Positions 1 through 5,272 of a DNA stretch of 6,935 nt are shown in pieces. Below the pieces are notes generated by a model, which saw only the letters and a list, made by a program, of their open reading frames with translations, was not told the origin of the DNA and did not search any database. Each line of letters starts with the position of its first letter. The stretch's first letter is position 1. The DNA is from SIG673 sp045658525 (GTDB lineage Bacteria > Bacillota > Clostridia > Oscillospirales > CAG-272). Location: assembly GCA_045658525.1 (NCBI GenBank), contig JAZOVD010000074.1, positions 1-6,935 of the forward strand, read 5' to 3'. A program made the translations under genes and the position numbers.

Positions 1-288
1 GTTCATGAAAAAATGAATGGTCGTTATAAGATCCCGAAGATACGAGTTGATACTGACATCGTTATCAAGAGTCGCCTTCAAATGCAGAACATAGTCCTTA
101 TAAAGCTGTTCATCAATGTTCTCAATAGGCATCTTCGGGTCGAAGTATTTATAGAACTGGGTGTAGCTTTGTCGGTAGTGTCCGATAGTGCCTTCCCTCA
201 AATTTCTTTGCCGACAGTTCTCCAAATACTTGTTGCAGCCCTCCTCAAATGTAAGCAATGTTCCTCTCGCCATTTTGATCTTTTTCAT
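1..288 (-). CDS. Tyrosine-type site-specific recombinase/integrase, N-terminal part (cut by window edge)
   Basis: Only the first 96 codons are present, read leftward from ATG at 288-286 and still open at base 1. An AAGGAGG ribosome binding site at 303-297 sits 8 nt before this ATG; a second in-frame ATG at 273 is less well placed. The peptide begins with a short basic stretch, followed by a helical segment (about residues 13-95). Its pattern is LTFEEGCNKYL, then CRQRNLREGTIGHYRQS, then PIENIDEQLYKDYVLHLK, which is typical of the SAM-like core-binding domain of phage integrases and XerC/D relatives. The catalytic domain with its Arg-His-Arg-Tyr residues would lie outside the window, so activity cannot be judged. 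Proteins of this family cut and rejoin DNA at specific sites to integrate, excise or invert segments. The gene points away from the conserved neighbours and may mark a mobile element. The family call is fairly sure; the subfamily is unknown. Confidence 0.75.
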   Translation of the reverse strand, partial: MKKIKMARGTLLTFEEGCNKYLENCRQRNLREGTIGHYRQSYTQFYKYFDPKMPIENIDEQLYKDYVLHLKATLDNDVSINSYLRDLITTIHFFMN

Positions 289-306
289 TGAAAAATCCTC
301 CTTATA

Positions 307-360
307 AATAAAAAAATATTGGACACATCGCACGCAAAAATACGTTTATGATGTGTCCAA
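307..360. terminator. Bidirectional hairpin terminator in front of the recombinase leader
   Basis: Perfect 11-bp arms (TTGGACACATC at 319-329 and its complement at 350-360) flank a 20-nt loop. On the minus strand the stem is followed by a T-rich run (316-310); on the plus strand it is followed by six Ts (362-367). It can therefore stop transcription from either side. In the minus direction the T-run ends only a few bases before the ribosome binding site of the recombinase gene, so the hairpin is effectively part of that gene's leader. Confidence 0.65.
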
Positions 361-425
361 CTTTTTTATTTGTGATTTTCAGTTTAAGAACCTTTTCAAT
401 GATTTGAGAAAATCAAGAAAGTCTT

Positions 426-446
426 AAAAAGCCTTACGCCGCAAGG
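426..446 (-). terminator. Intrinsic terminator of the scaffold/GGGtGRT unit
   Basis: Read on the minus strand, CCTTGC, a GGC loop and GTAAGG form a 6-bp stem with one G-T pair. A C and five Ts (430-426) follow. The stem begins one base after the TAA stop of the GGGtGRT gene. The stem is short, but the position and the T-run fit a rho-independent terminator, and it is backed up by the stronger hairpin further on. Confidence 0.55.
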
Positions 447-447
447 A

Positions 448-1446
448 TTACTTGCTTGCCTCTTCGATAGCAACTGCAACAGCAACGGTCATACCAACCA
501 TGGGGTTGTTACCTGCGCCGATCAGACCCATCATTTCTACGTGAGCGGGAACAGAGGAAGAACCTGCAAACTGTGCGTCACTGTGCATACGTCCCATAGT
601 GTCCGTCATACCGTAGGAAGCAGGACCTGCCGCCATGTTGTCGGGATGGAGCGTACGACCCGTACCGCCACCGGAAGCAACGGAGAAATACTTTCTGCCG
701 TTCTCGTTGCACCACTTCTTGTAGGTACCTGCAACGGGATGCTGGAAACGGGTGGGGTTGGTGGAGTTACCGGTGATGGAAACACCAACGTTTTCAAGAC
801 GCATTATAGCAACACCCTCCGGAACGCTGTCGGAGCCGTAGCACTTGACCTTAGCTCTGTCGCCCGTGGAGTACGCGGTCTCCTTAACGACCTTGACCTC
901 CTCGGTGTAAGGATCGAACTGAGTCTGGACGTAGGTGAAGCCGTTTATTCTGGAAATGATCATAGCCGCGTCCTTGCCGAGACCGTTAAGGATAACACGG
1001 AGAGGCTTGGTTCTGACCTTGTTAGCGTTAAGAGCGATCTTTATAGCTCCCTCTGCCGCCGCAAAAGACTCGTGTCCCGCGAGGAAGCAGAAGCAGTCGG
1101 TCTCCTCAGAGAGGAGCATCGCGCCGAGGTTACCGTGGCCAAGACCGACCTTGCGGTTCTCAGCAACGGAGCCGGGGATACAGAACGCTTGGAGACCGAT
1201 ACCGATAGCGGCGGCGGCGTCAGAAGCCTTCGTGCAGCCCTTCTTTATTGCGATAGCCGCACCAACCGTGTAAGCCCACTTCGCATTCTCGAAGCATATA
1301 GGCTGGGTCTCCTCGGTTATCTTGTAGGGATCTATGCCCTTAGCGTCACAGATCTCCTTGCACTCGTCGATAGAGGAAATGCCGTACTCTTTAAGAACCG
1401 CGAGGATCTTAGCCTCACGTCTTTCATATCCTTCAAACTTTGCCAT
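448..1446 (-). CDS. GGGtGRT-family protein, function unknown
   Basis: This 332-residue protein carries the motif GGGTGRT at residues 259-265, the signature after which the conserved GGGtGRT protein family is named; no biochemical function is established to my knowledge. I see no signal peptide or membrane anchor, so it is probably cytosolic. Nine cysteines are present (29, 33, 51, 71, 89, 118, 120, 202, 246), including CX3C at 29-33 and CXC at 118-120. There are also Gly/Ala-rich stretches at 61-85, 101-110 and 307-328. The start is ATG at 1446, with AAGGAGG at 1463-1457 ten nt upstream; an out-of-frame ATG at 1453 is too close to that site. The gene lies 19 nt behind the Fe-S scaffold-like gene, so the two are almost certainly cotranscribed and probably act together. 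A role in Fe-S or redox chemistry is inference from that linkage and the cysteines. The family call is firm; the function is open. Confidence 0.88.
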   Translation of the reverse strand: MAKFEGYERREAKILAVLKEYGISSIDECKEICDAKGIDPYKITEETQPICFENAKWAYTVGAAIAIKKGCTKASDAAAAIGIGLQAFCIPGSVAENRKVGLGHGNLGAMLLSEETDCFCFLAGHESFAAAEGAIKIALNANKVRTKPLRVILNGLGKDAAMIISRINGFTYVQTQFDPYTEEVKVVKETAYSTGDRAKVKCYGSDSVPEGVAIMRLENVGVSITGNSTNPTRFQHPVAGTYKKWCNENGRKYFSVASGGGTGRTLHPDNMAAGPASYGMTDTMGRMHSDAQFAGSSSVPAHVEMMGLIGAGNNPMVGMTVAVAVAIEEASK

Positions 1447-1465
1447 TTGTCATTTTCCTCCTTAA

Positions 1466-2182
1466 TTATTCCTTGCGGGGGTCGATGTACTTAACAGCGT
1501 CATTGAATCTGCCGTAAGTACCCTTGGACTTCTCGTAAGCCTCGTTGGCGGAAAGACCCTTCTTGATCAAGTCGGTCATCTTGCCGAGGGAAACGAACTC
1601 GTATCCGATAACCTGATCGTTCTCGTCAAGAGCCATTCTGGTGCAGTAGCCTTCGGTCATTTCGAGGTAACGAACACCCTTAGCCTTGGTTCCGTACATA
1701 GTACCGACCATGGAACGCTCGCCCTTACCGAGGTCCTCCATGCCAGCACCGATAACGAGACCGCCCTCGGAGAATGCAGACTGGCTGCGTCCGTAAACGA
1801 TCTGAAGGAAAAGCTCGCGCATAGCGGTGTTTATAGCATCGCAGACGAGGTCGGTGTTAAGAGCTTCGAGAAGCGTCTTACCGGGAAGTATCTCAGCAGC
1901 CATAGCCGCAGAGTGAGTCATACCGGAGCAACCGATGGTCTCAACAAGAGCCTCCTCGATTATACCGTTCTTGACGTTGAGGGAAAGCTTACAAGCTCCC
2001 TGCTGAGGCGCACACCAGCCCACACCGTGAGTGTATGCGGAAATGTCGCTGATCTCCTTAGCCTGAACCCACTTGCCCTCCTCGGGAATGGGAGCAGGAC
2101 CGTGATCGGGACCCTTCGCGACCTTGCACATGTGCTGTACTTCGGTCGACATTGCGTATTCGCAGTTAAATTCTTTGCTCAT
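1466..2182 (-). CDS. NifU/IscU-like iron-sulfur cluster scaffold protein, extended form
   Basis: This is a 238-residue protein. Residues 65-107 (from KLSLNVKNGIIEEALVE through ETIGCSGMTHSAAM to LPGKTLLEAL) match the core of the NifU N-terminal/IscU fold, in which cysteines hold a nascent Fe-S cluster for transfer to apoproteins. C85 corresponds to the second IscU cluster cysteine. C57 and C64 lie near the first (CX6C rather than the usual arrangement). No cysteine occurs where IscU has its third one. A preceding ~50 residues and a C-terminal ~85 residues (including MVGTMYGTKAKG and C180) are absent from classical IscU, which is about 130 residues long. The start is ATG at 2182, with AAAGGAG at 2198-2192 nine nt upstream. 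It is followed after 19 nt by the GGGtGRT gene. Scaffold ancestry is well supported; a standard housekeeping scaffold role is doubtful given the changed cysteines and dedicated partner. Confidence 0.8.
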   Translation of the reverse strand: MSKEFNCEYAMSTEVQHMCKVAKGPDHGPAPIPEEGKWVQAKEISDISAYTHGVGWCAPQQGACKLSLNVKNGIIEEALVETIGCSGMTHSAAMAAEILPGKTLLEALNTDLVCDAINTAMRELFLQIVYGRSQSAFSEGGLVIGAGMEDLGKGERSMVGTMYGTKAKGVRYLEMTEGYCTRMALDENDQVIGYEFVSLGKMTDLIKKGLSANEAYEKSKGTYGRFNDAVKYIDPRKE

Positions 2183-2279
2183 ACTTCATAACTCCTTTGC
2201 AAAATTGCGGAAGCTCCGCTTGTTATACTTATTTATATATTGACCCGTTTTTGACGGATAAATACCGATTTTTGTGCGG

Positions 2280-3350
2280 TCACATAAGACCGAGCGCGGC
2301 GTTGTACATATCGAGCATTTCGCGTCTGCGCAGCTCCGCGAGTACCTCCATATCTCTTATCTCGGTAGCCGAGAAGCGATCAAGGTCGCCGGGTTTTAAC
2401 TTGTTTTTATACATCTTGTCAAGCGTAAGAGCGAAGTTTATCTCGAAGGTAACTATCTTCGCGTTTCTTTCGCATACGACAAGGTTTGATTTTCCTTCAA
2501 GCAGAAGCTTGACTGCCGCCTCTCCCATAAGAGATGCCGCGAGTCTGTCACGAAGCGTTGGCGAGCCTCCGCGTACTATGTGAGCAAGACGAACGAATCT
2601 CGATTCGACTCCCGTCGCCGCCTCGATACGCTTTGTAAGACCTTCTCCGTAAGGCTTGTCCTCAGAATCACGTACTCCCTCGGCTACGAGAACGACAAAG
2701 CTTCTTCTTCCCGCCTCTTTGGAGGTTATGATCCTGTTGATCATCGCTTCCTCGTCGAACGGGACCTCGCTTATAACTATTCCGATAGCTCCGGTAGCTA
2801 TACCCGCCTGCAAGGCTATATAACCTGCGTGGCGACCCATAACCTCTATTACCGAGCATCTCGCGTGGGATTCACAGGTGTCACGGAGCCTGTCCACGCA
2901 CTCAACGACTGTGTTCATCGCGGTATCGAAGCCTACGGTGTAGTCGGTAGCGGTTATATCGTTATCTATGGTTCCCGTAAGACCTATCGTCGGAATACCG
3001 TGCGCTGAAAGATCGGTAGCTCCTCTGAACGTACCGTCTCCGCCTATCGCTATTATTCCGTCTATATGGTGCTCTTTGCAAGTTTTGAGAGCCTTCTGCA
3101 TTCCGCTCTCCTCCTTGAATTCTACCGCTCTCGCGGTATAGAGCATGGTGCCGCCCTTACTCATAACGTTGGAAACGTCGCTTGCCGTAAGCTTAACGAG
3201 GTTTCCGTCCATAAGACCCTGATAACCCTCGTATATACCGACGGTCTCAACTCCCGCAGCGTTTGCCGCGCGGGTAACGGCTCTTACGACAGCGTTCATT
3301 CCCGGGGCATCGCCACCAGATGTAAGCACACCGATCTTCTTGAAATCCAT
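2280..3350 (-). CDS. pfkA: ATP-dependent 6-phosphofructokinase
   Basis: The enzyme phosphorylates fructose 6-phosphate to fructose 1,6-bisphosphate, the committed step of glycolysis, in the cytosol. Recognisable motifs are SGGDAPGMNAVVRAV (11-25), GGDGTF (103-108), GTIDND (126-131, catalytic base D129), MGRHAG (171-176), the substrate contacts E224 and R251, and HIVRGGSP (257-264). Glycines at 106 and 126 are the ATP-type choices; pyrophosphate-dependent enzymes carry Asp and Lys there. At 356 residues it is about 36 longer than E. coli PfkA, mainly through a charged, helical C-terminal tail. Effector-site residues R23 and R27 (E. coli R21, R25) are kept, but R54 and K211 of E. coli appear as Ala (56 and 213). 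The start is ATG at 3350 behind AAAGGG at 3365-3360. The stop is TGA, 97 bp before the scaffold gene. Read-through into that gene is possible, since no strong terminator lies between them. Confidence 0.96.
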   Translation of the reverse strand: MDFKKIGVLTSGGDAPGMNAVVRAVTRAANAAGVETVGIYEGYQGLMDGNLVKLTASDVSNVMSKGGTMLYTARAVEFKEESGMQKALKTCKEHHIDGIIAIGGDGTFRGATDLSAHGIPTIGLTGTIDNDITATDYTVGFDTAMNTVVECVDRLRDTCESHARCSVIEVMGRHAGYIALQAGIATGAIGIVISEVPFDEEAMINRIITSKEAGRRSFVVLVAEGVRDSEDKPYGEGLTKRIEAATGVESRFVRLAHIVRGGSPTLRDRLAASLMGEAAVKLLLEGKSNLVVCERNAKIVTFEINFALTLDKMYKNKLKPGDLDRFSATEIRDMEVLAELRRREMLDMYNAALGLM

Positions 3351-3373
3351 TTTACACTACCCTTTCTTTTATG

Positions 3374-3383
3374 TCTCGCGAGA
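3374..3383. repeat. 10-bp perfect palindrome in the pfkA leader (candidate operator)
   Basis: TCTCGCGAGA is perfectly self-complementary and G+C-rich within an otherwise A+T-rich leader. It falls about 24-33 nt downstream of the predicted pfkA start site, where a bound repressor could block elongation. No second copy was found in the window, so operator function is only a suggestion. Confidence 0.3.
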
Positions 3384-3413
3384 TCATTTTTTAAAACAAT
3401 CTTTCAAAAATAT

Positions 3414-3442
3414 ATGATAATACATTTTTAAGAAAAAATCAA
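3414..3442 (-). promoter_or_regulatory. Predicted sigma-A promoter of pfkA
   Basis: On the minus strand, TTGATT (3442-3437, four of six matches to TTGACA) is followed by a 17-nt spacer and TATCAT (3419-3414, five of six matches to TATAAT). Transcription would start near 3407, giving a leader of about 56 nt before the pfkA ATG. An A+T-rich tract lies just upstream and could act as an UP element. It may also serve the scaffold/GGGtGRT genes by read-through. Confidence 0.7.
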
Positions 3443-3511
3443 TGGGTATTTAAATAATTTTCTTTTTCTTTACAATTTAATTTAAATTTTCGGGCTTTTT
3501 GAGGTTTTGAG

Positions 3512-3534
3512 CGTTTTTTCGTGTCGAAAAAACG
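3512..3534. repeat. Inverted repeat with 10-bp arms and 3-base loop
   Basis: CGTTTTTTCG (3512-3521), TGT, and CGAAAAAACG (3525-3534) form a perfect stem. No T-run follows on either strand, so it is not a typical intrinsic terminator. It lies about 70 bp upstream of the pfkA -35 box, so it could be a protein-binding palindrome or a DNA cruciform. The role is unknown. Confidence 0.45.
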
Positions 3535-3570
3535 GCTTATTTGCGGTTATCACGGTGTTTTCTGAATGTT

Positions 3571-3638
3571 TTTTACGAATATCCGCTAAGTAAAAAAATA
3601 CGCCTTTTAAGGTCAAGTTTTAACAAATATTCGTAAAA
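3571..3638. repeat. 12-bp inverted repeat pair upstream of htrA
   Basis: TTTTACGAATAT at 3571-3582 is repeated in inverted orientation at 3627-3638 with no mismatch, separated by 44 bp. Its core, ATATTCG, occurs again at 3657-3663, thirty bases from the second copy and partly between the likely -35 and -10 positions of the htrA promoter. The arrangement resembles multiple operator sites for one regulator. A small invertible segment is a less likely alternative. Confidence 0.55.
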
Positions 3639-3666
3639 CAATAATATAACCGTCACATATTCGGAC

Positions 3667-3672
3667 TATAAT
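3667..3672 (+). promoter_or_regulatory. Predicted -10 box of the htrA promoter
   Basis: A perfect TATAAT lies 42 nt before the TTG start codon, giving a leader of about 30 nt. No good -35 box lies 16-18 nt upstream (the sequence there is near ATATAA), so the promoter may depend on an activator. A TTAACA at 3620-3625 is a possible -35 for an alternative, weaker promoter ending near 3642-3650. Confidence 0.5.
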
Positions 3673-3708
3673 AACTATGTATAAACAAAACTCGAAAGGA
3701 ATAAAGCT

Positions 3709-5091
3709 TTGTATAACGACGATGAAAAGCGCGAAGGCGACGAAAATATAAACGAAGCTACGGAAGAAGCTGTATCGGCGACCGAGATAAACGAAAACGT
3801 TGAAAACGAGCCTGCCACAGCGACCGTTCCGAGTGATAACGCGGCGGAAAGACTTAACGGCTATCTTTTTGCTGACGACGAGCTTTCGCCACAAAATCTT
3901 TCTAACGAGGGGAATAATAAACAGTCCACCTTTTCGGTGCTCAAAACCGCGGGACTCCTTATACTCATATTGGCGGTAGCCTTTACGGGAGCGTTCTCCG
4001 GTATGTACTGGATATGTAATACAGCGCTGACGGCGGATTCCGATTTTCTCAGCGCCCTGATGCTCAGAGTATCGGGAGTTAAAGTCAACAGAGTAGAGGT
4101 CGATTACGTTTCGGGAGAGTACAGGGGAGACAGTGTTGAGCTTGCCCAAAAGATAATGAGGTCATCTATTGCGCTTACGGGTTACGTTTACGATGACGTA
4201 ACGGACACATATACCCTCAGCGCCAACGGAAGCGGAGTTATCCTTTCGAGTGACGGTATCGCTGTGACGAACCAGCACGTTGCGTTTGGTCTCGACAGAC
4301 TCTACGCTACCGATCATAACGGCAAGGAATATCAATGTACGGTCCTCAGCGTTGACGAAAAAGCGGACCTCGCGATAATAAAGCTGGACGTTGACGGAGA
4401 CGTTTTCACCCCCGTGAGAATCTCGGATTCCTCAAAGTCCGTAATGGGACAGAGCATAGCGGTAGTCGGAAACCCTCTGGGAGTCGGACTTTCGTATTCG
4501 TTTGGATACGTCAGCCATCCCGATCGAGATATTTCCAATCGAGGCGGCAACTTTATACAGATAGACGCTACCGTTAACCCGGGAAACTCGGGCGGCGGAC
4601 TTTTTGACGCTGACGGAAATCTGCTCGGTATAGTAACGGCTAAGGCTAAGGGCGATAACGTTGACGGAATAGGTTACGCGATACCGTCAAACCGTATGCT
4701 TGACGTTGTATCCGATCTTATGCAGTACGGTTATGTCAAGGGTAGGCCCGCGCTCGGTGTAACGATAGCTACGGTAACTCCGTCAAACTGGCAGATATGG
4801 AGTCAGGCGGAGCTTAAAGGAATGATAGCGGACAGAAAATACGGTGTGTTTATAATCTCCTCTAAGTACACCGACGACCTTAAACTCGGAGACAGGGTGG
4901 TATCAGTTAACGGTCACGTTATTTCCGAAAACGCCGACATCACGTTAGTGCTTGACGGCTGTAAGGTCGGAGACGTTCTTGACATAGTTCTTGAAAGACC
5001 CGTCAAGGGCGACGACGGGCTTATAACCTACGAATCGGCGAAAGCCTCGCTTACGCTCAGGGAACGCGATTGGGCGGACGAGCTGAAATAA
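3709..5091 (+). CDS. htrA: Membrane-anchored HtrA/DegP-type serine protease with PDZ domain
   Basis: This is an envelope quality-control protease that degrades misfolded or damaged proteins outside the membrane. The 460-residue protein has a long acidic N-terminal region (1-75) predicted to be cytosolic. One membrane segment (about 78-101) is followed by a trypsin-like domain (about 140-340) and a PDZ domain (about 345-452). The catalytic triad is H190 (VTNQHV), D220 (KADLAIIKL) and S294 (PGNSGGGL; the usual Pro after SGG is Gly here). The start is TTG at 3709, with AAAGGA at 3695-3700 eight nt upstream and an in-frame TAA at 3682-3684; no in-frame ATG exists before residue 99. The nearby ATG at 3677 is in another frame. 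It is divergent from pfkA and separated from guaB by 181 bp with its own promoter, so probably monocistronic. The family call is sure; whether it is the stress-inducible or housekeeping copy is not known. Confidence 0.93.
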   Translation: MYNDDEKREGDENINEATEEAVSATEINENVENEPATATVPSDNAAERLNGYLFADDELSPQNLSNEGNNKQSTFSVLKTAGLLILILAVAFTGAFSGMYWICNTALTADSDFLSALMLRVSGVKVNRVEVDYVSGEYRGDSVELAQKIMRSSIALTGYVYDDVTDTYTLSANGSGVILSSDGIAVTNQHVAFGLDRLYATDHNGKEYQCTVLSVDEKADLAIIKLDVDGDVFTPVRISDSSKSVMGQSIAVVGNPLGVGLSYSFGYVSHPDRDISNRGGNFIQIDATVNPGNSGGGLFDADGNLLGIVTAKAKGDNVDGIGYAIPSNRMLDVVSDLMQYGYVKGRPALGVTIATVTPSNWQIWSQAELKGMIADRKYGVFIISSKYTDDLKLGDRVVSVNGHVISENADITLVLDGCKVGDVLDIVLERPVKGDDGLITYESAKASLTLRERDWADELK

Positions 5092-5188
5092 TACGCTCTG
5101 TTAAAGTAAATATCTATAAAACTAAGGGAATATAGGGTTTTTTATAATCGCAATTTCGACAAAATAACAAGTTTGGAGAAATGTGTTG

Positions 5189-5217
5189 TTGACAAATCGA
5201 AAATCTTGTGATATACT
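5189..5217 (+). promoter_or_regulatory. Strong sigma-A promoter of guaB
   Basis: TTGACA (5189-5194, perfect) and TATACT (5212-5217, five of six) are separated by 17 nt. TGA stands directly before the -10 box, an extended -10 element. Transcription should begin near 5224, leaving a leader of about 49 nt. That is too short for a purine riboswitch, so the promoter looks made for strong expression. Confidence 0.85.
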
Positions 5218-5272
5218 TAGTAAATAAAATCAAAAATCAAGTAAAAATATAAAACTCGGAGGAAAACACGGT

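Larger units (their letters stand above)
3351..3708. other. Divergent, repeat-rich regulatory region between pfkA and htrA
   Basis: This 358-bp A+T-rich stretch holds no plausible coding gene. In order it contains the pfkA leader with a TCTCGCGAGA palindrome (3374-3383), the pfkA promoter (3414-3442), an A+T palindrome (3447-3456), a hairpin with 10-bp arms (3512-3534), and a 12-bp inverted repeat (3571-3582/3627-3638). A third partial copy of that repeat lies at 3657-3663, followed by the htrA -10 box (3667-3672) and ribosome binding site (3695-3700). Its size and repeat density exceed what two simple promoters need, which suggests regulator binding. No regulator can be named from sequence alone. 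Confidence 0.7.

Noticed and set aside
13..291. Plus-strand frame opposite the recombinase
   Set aside because: The minus-strand reading has the integrase core-binding pattern and a perfect ribosome binding site. This frame has neither.
541..1494. Long open plus-strand frame across the GGGtGRT gene
   Set aside because: It lies antisense to a clearly conserved protein, has no recognisable motifs and no convincing ribosome binding site, and runs across the junction of two minus-strand genes.
2207..2219. GCGGA/TCCGC hairpin between pfkA and the scaffold gene
   Set aside because: It has only a 5-bp stem and is followed by AATTTT, not a real T-run, so it is too weak to call a terminator. A possible -10 box (TATAAC, 2227-2222) nearby lacks a matching -35, so no promoter was called either.
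3613..4149. Minus-strand frame with hydrophobic stretches over the start of htrA
   Set aside because: It is the antisense image of the htrA acidic and membrane segments, and it would overlap the htrA promoter region. Nothing supports it as a gene.
5113..5146. A possible terminator after htrA (TATAAAAC paired with the GTTTTTTATA stretch)
   Set aside because: The stem is nearly all A-T with a bulge and an ill-defined loop, so termination after htrA cannot be claimed.
5224..5272. A guanine/xanthine riboswitch in the guaB leader
   Set aside because: The leader from the predicted start site is only about 49 nt and A+T-rich, and it lacks the three-way junction and loop sequences of purine riboswitches.
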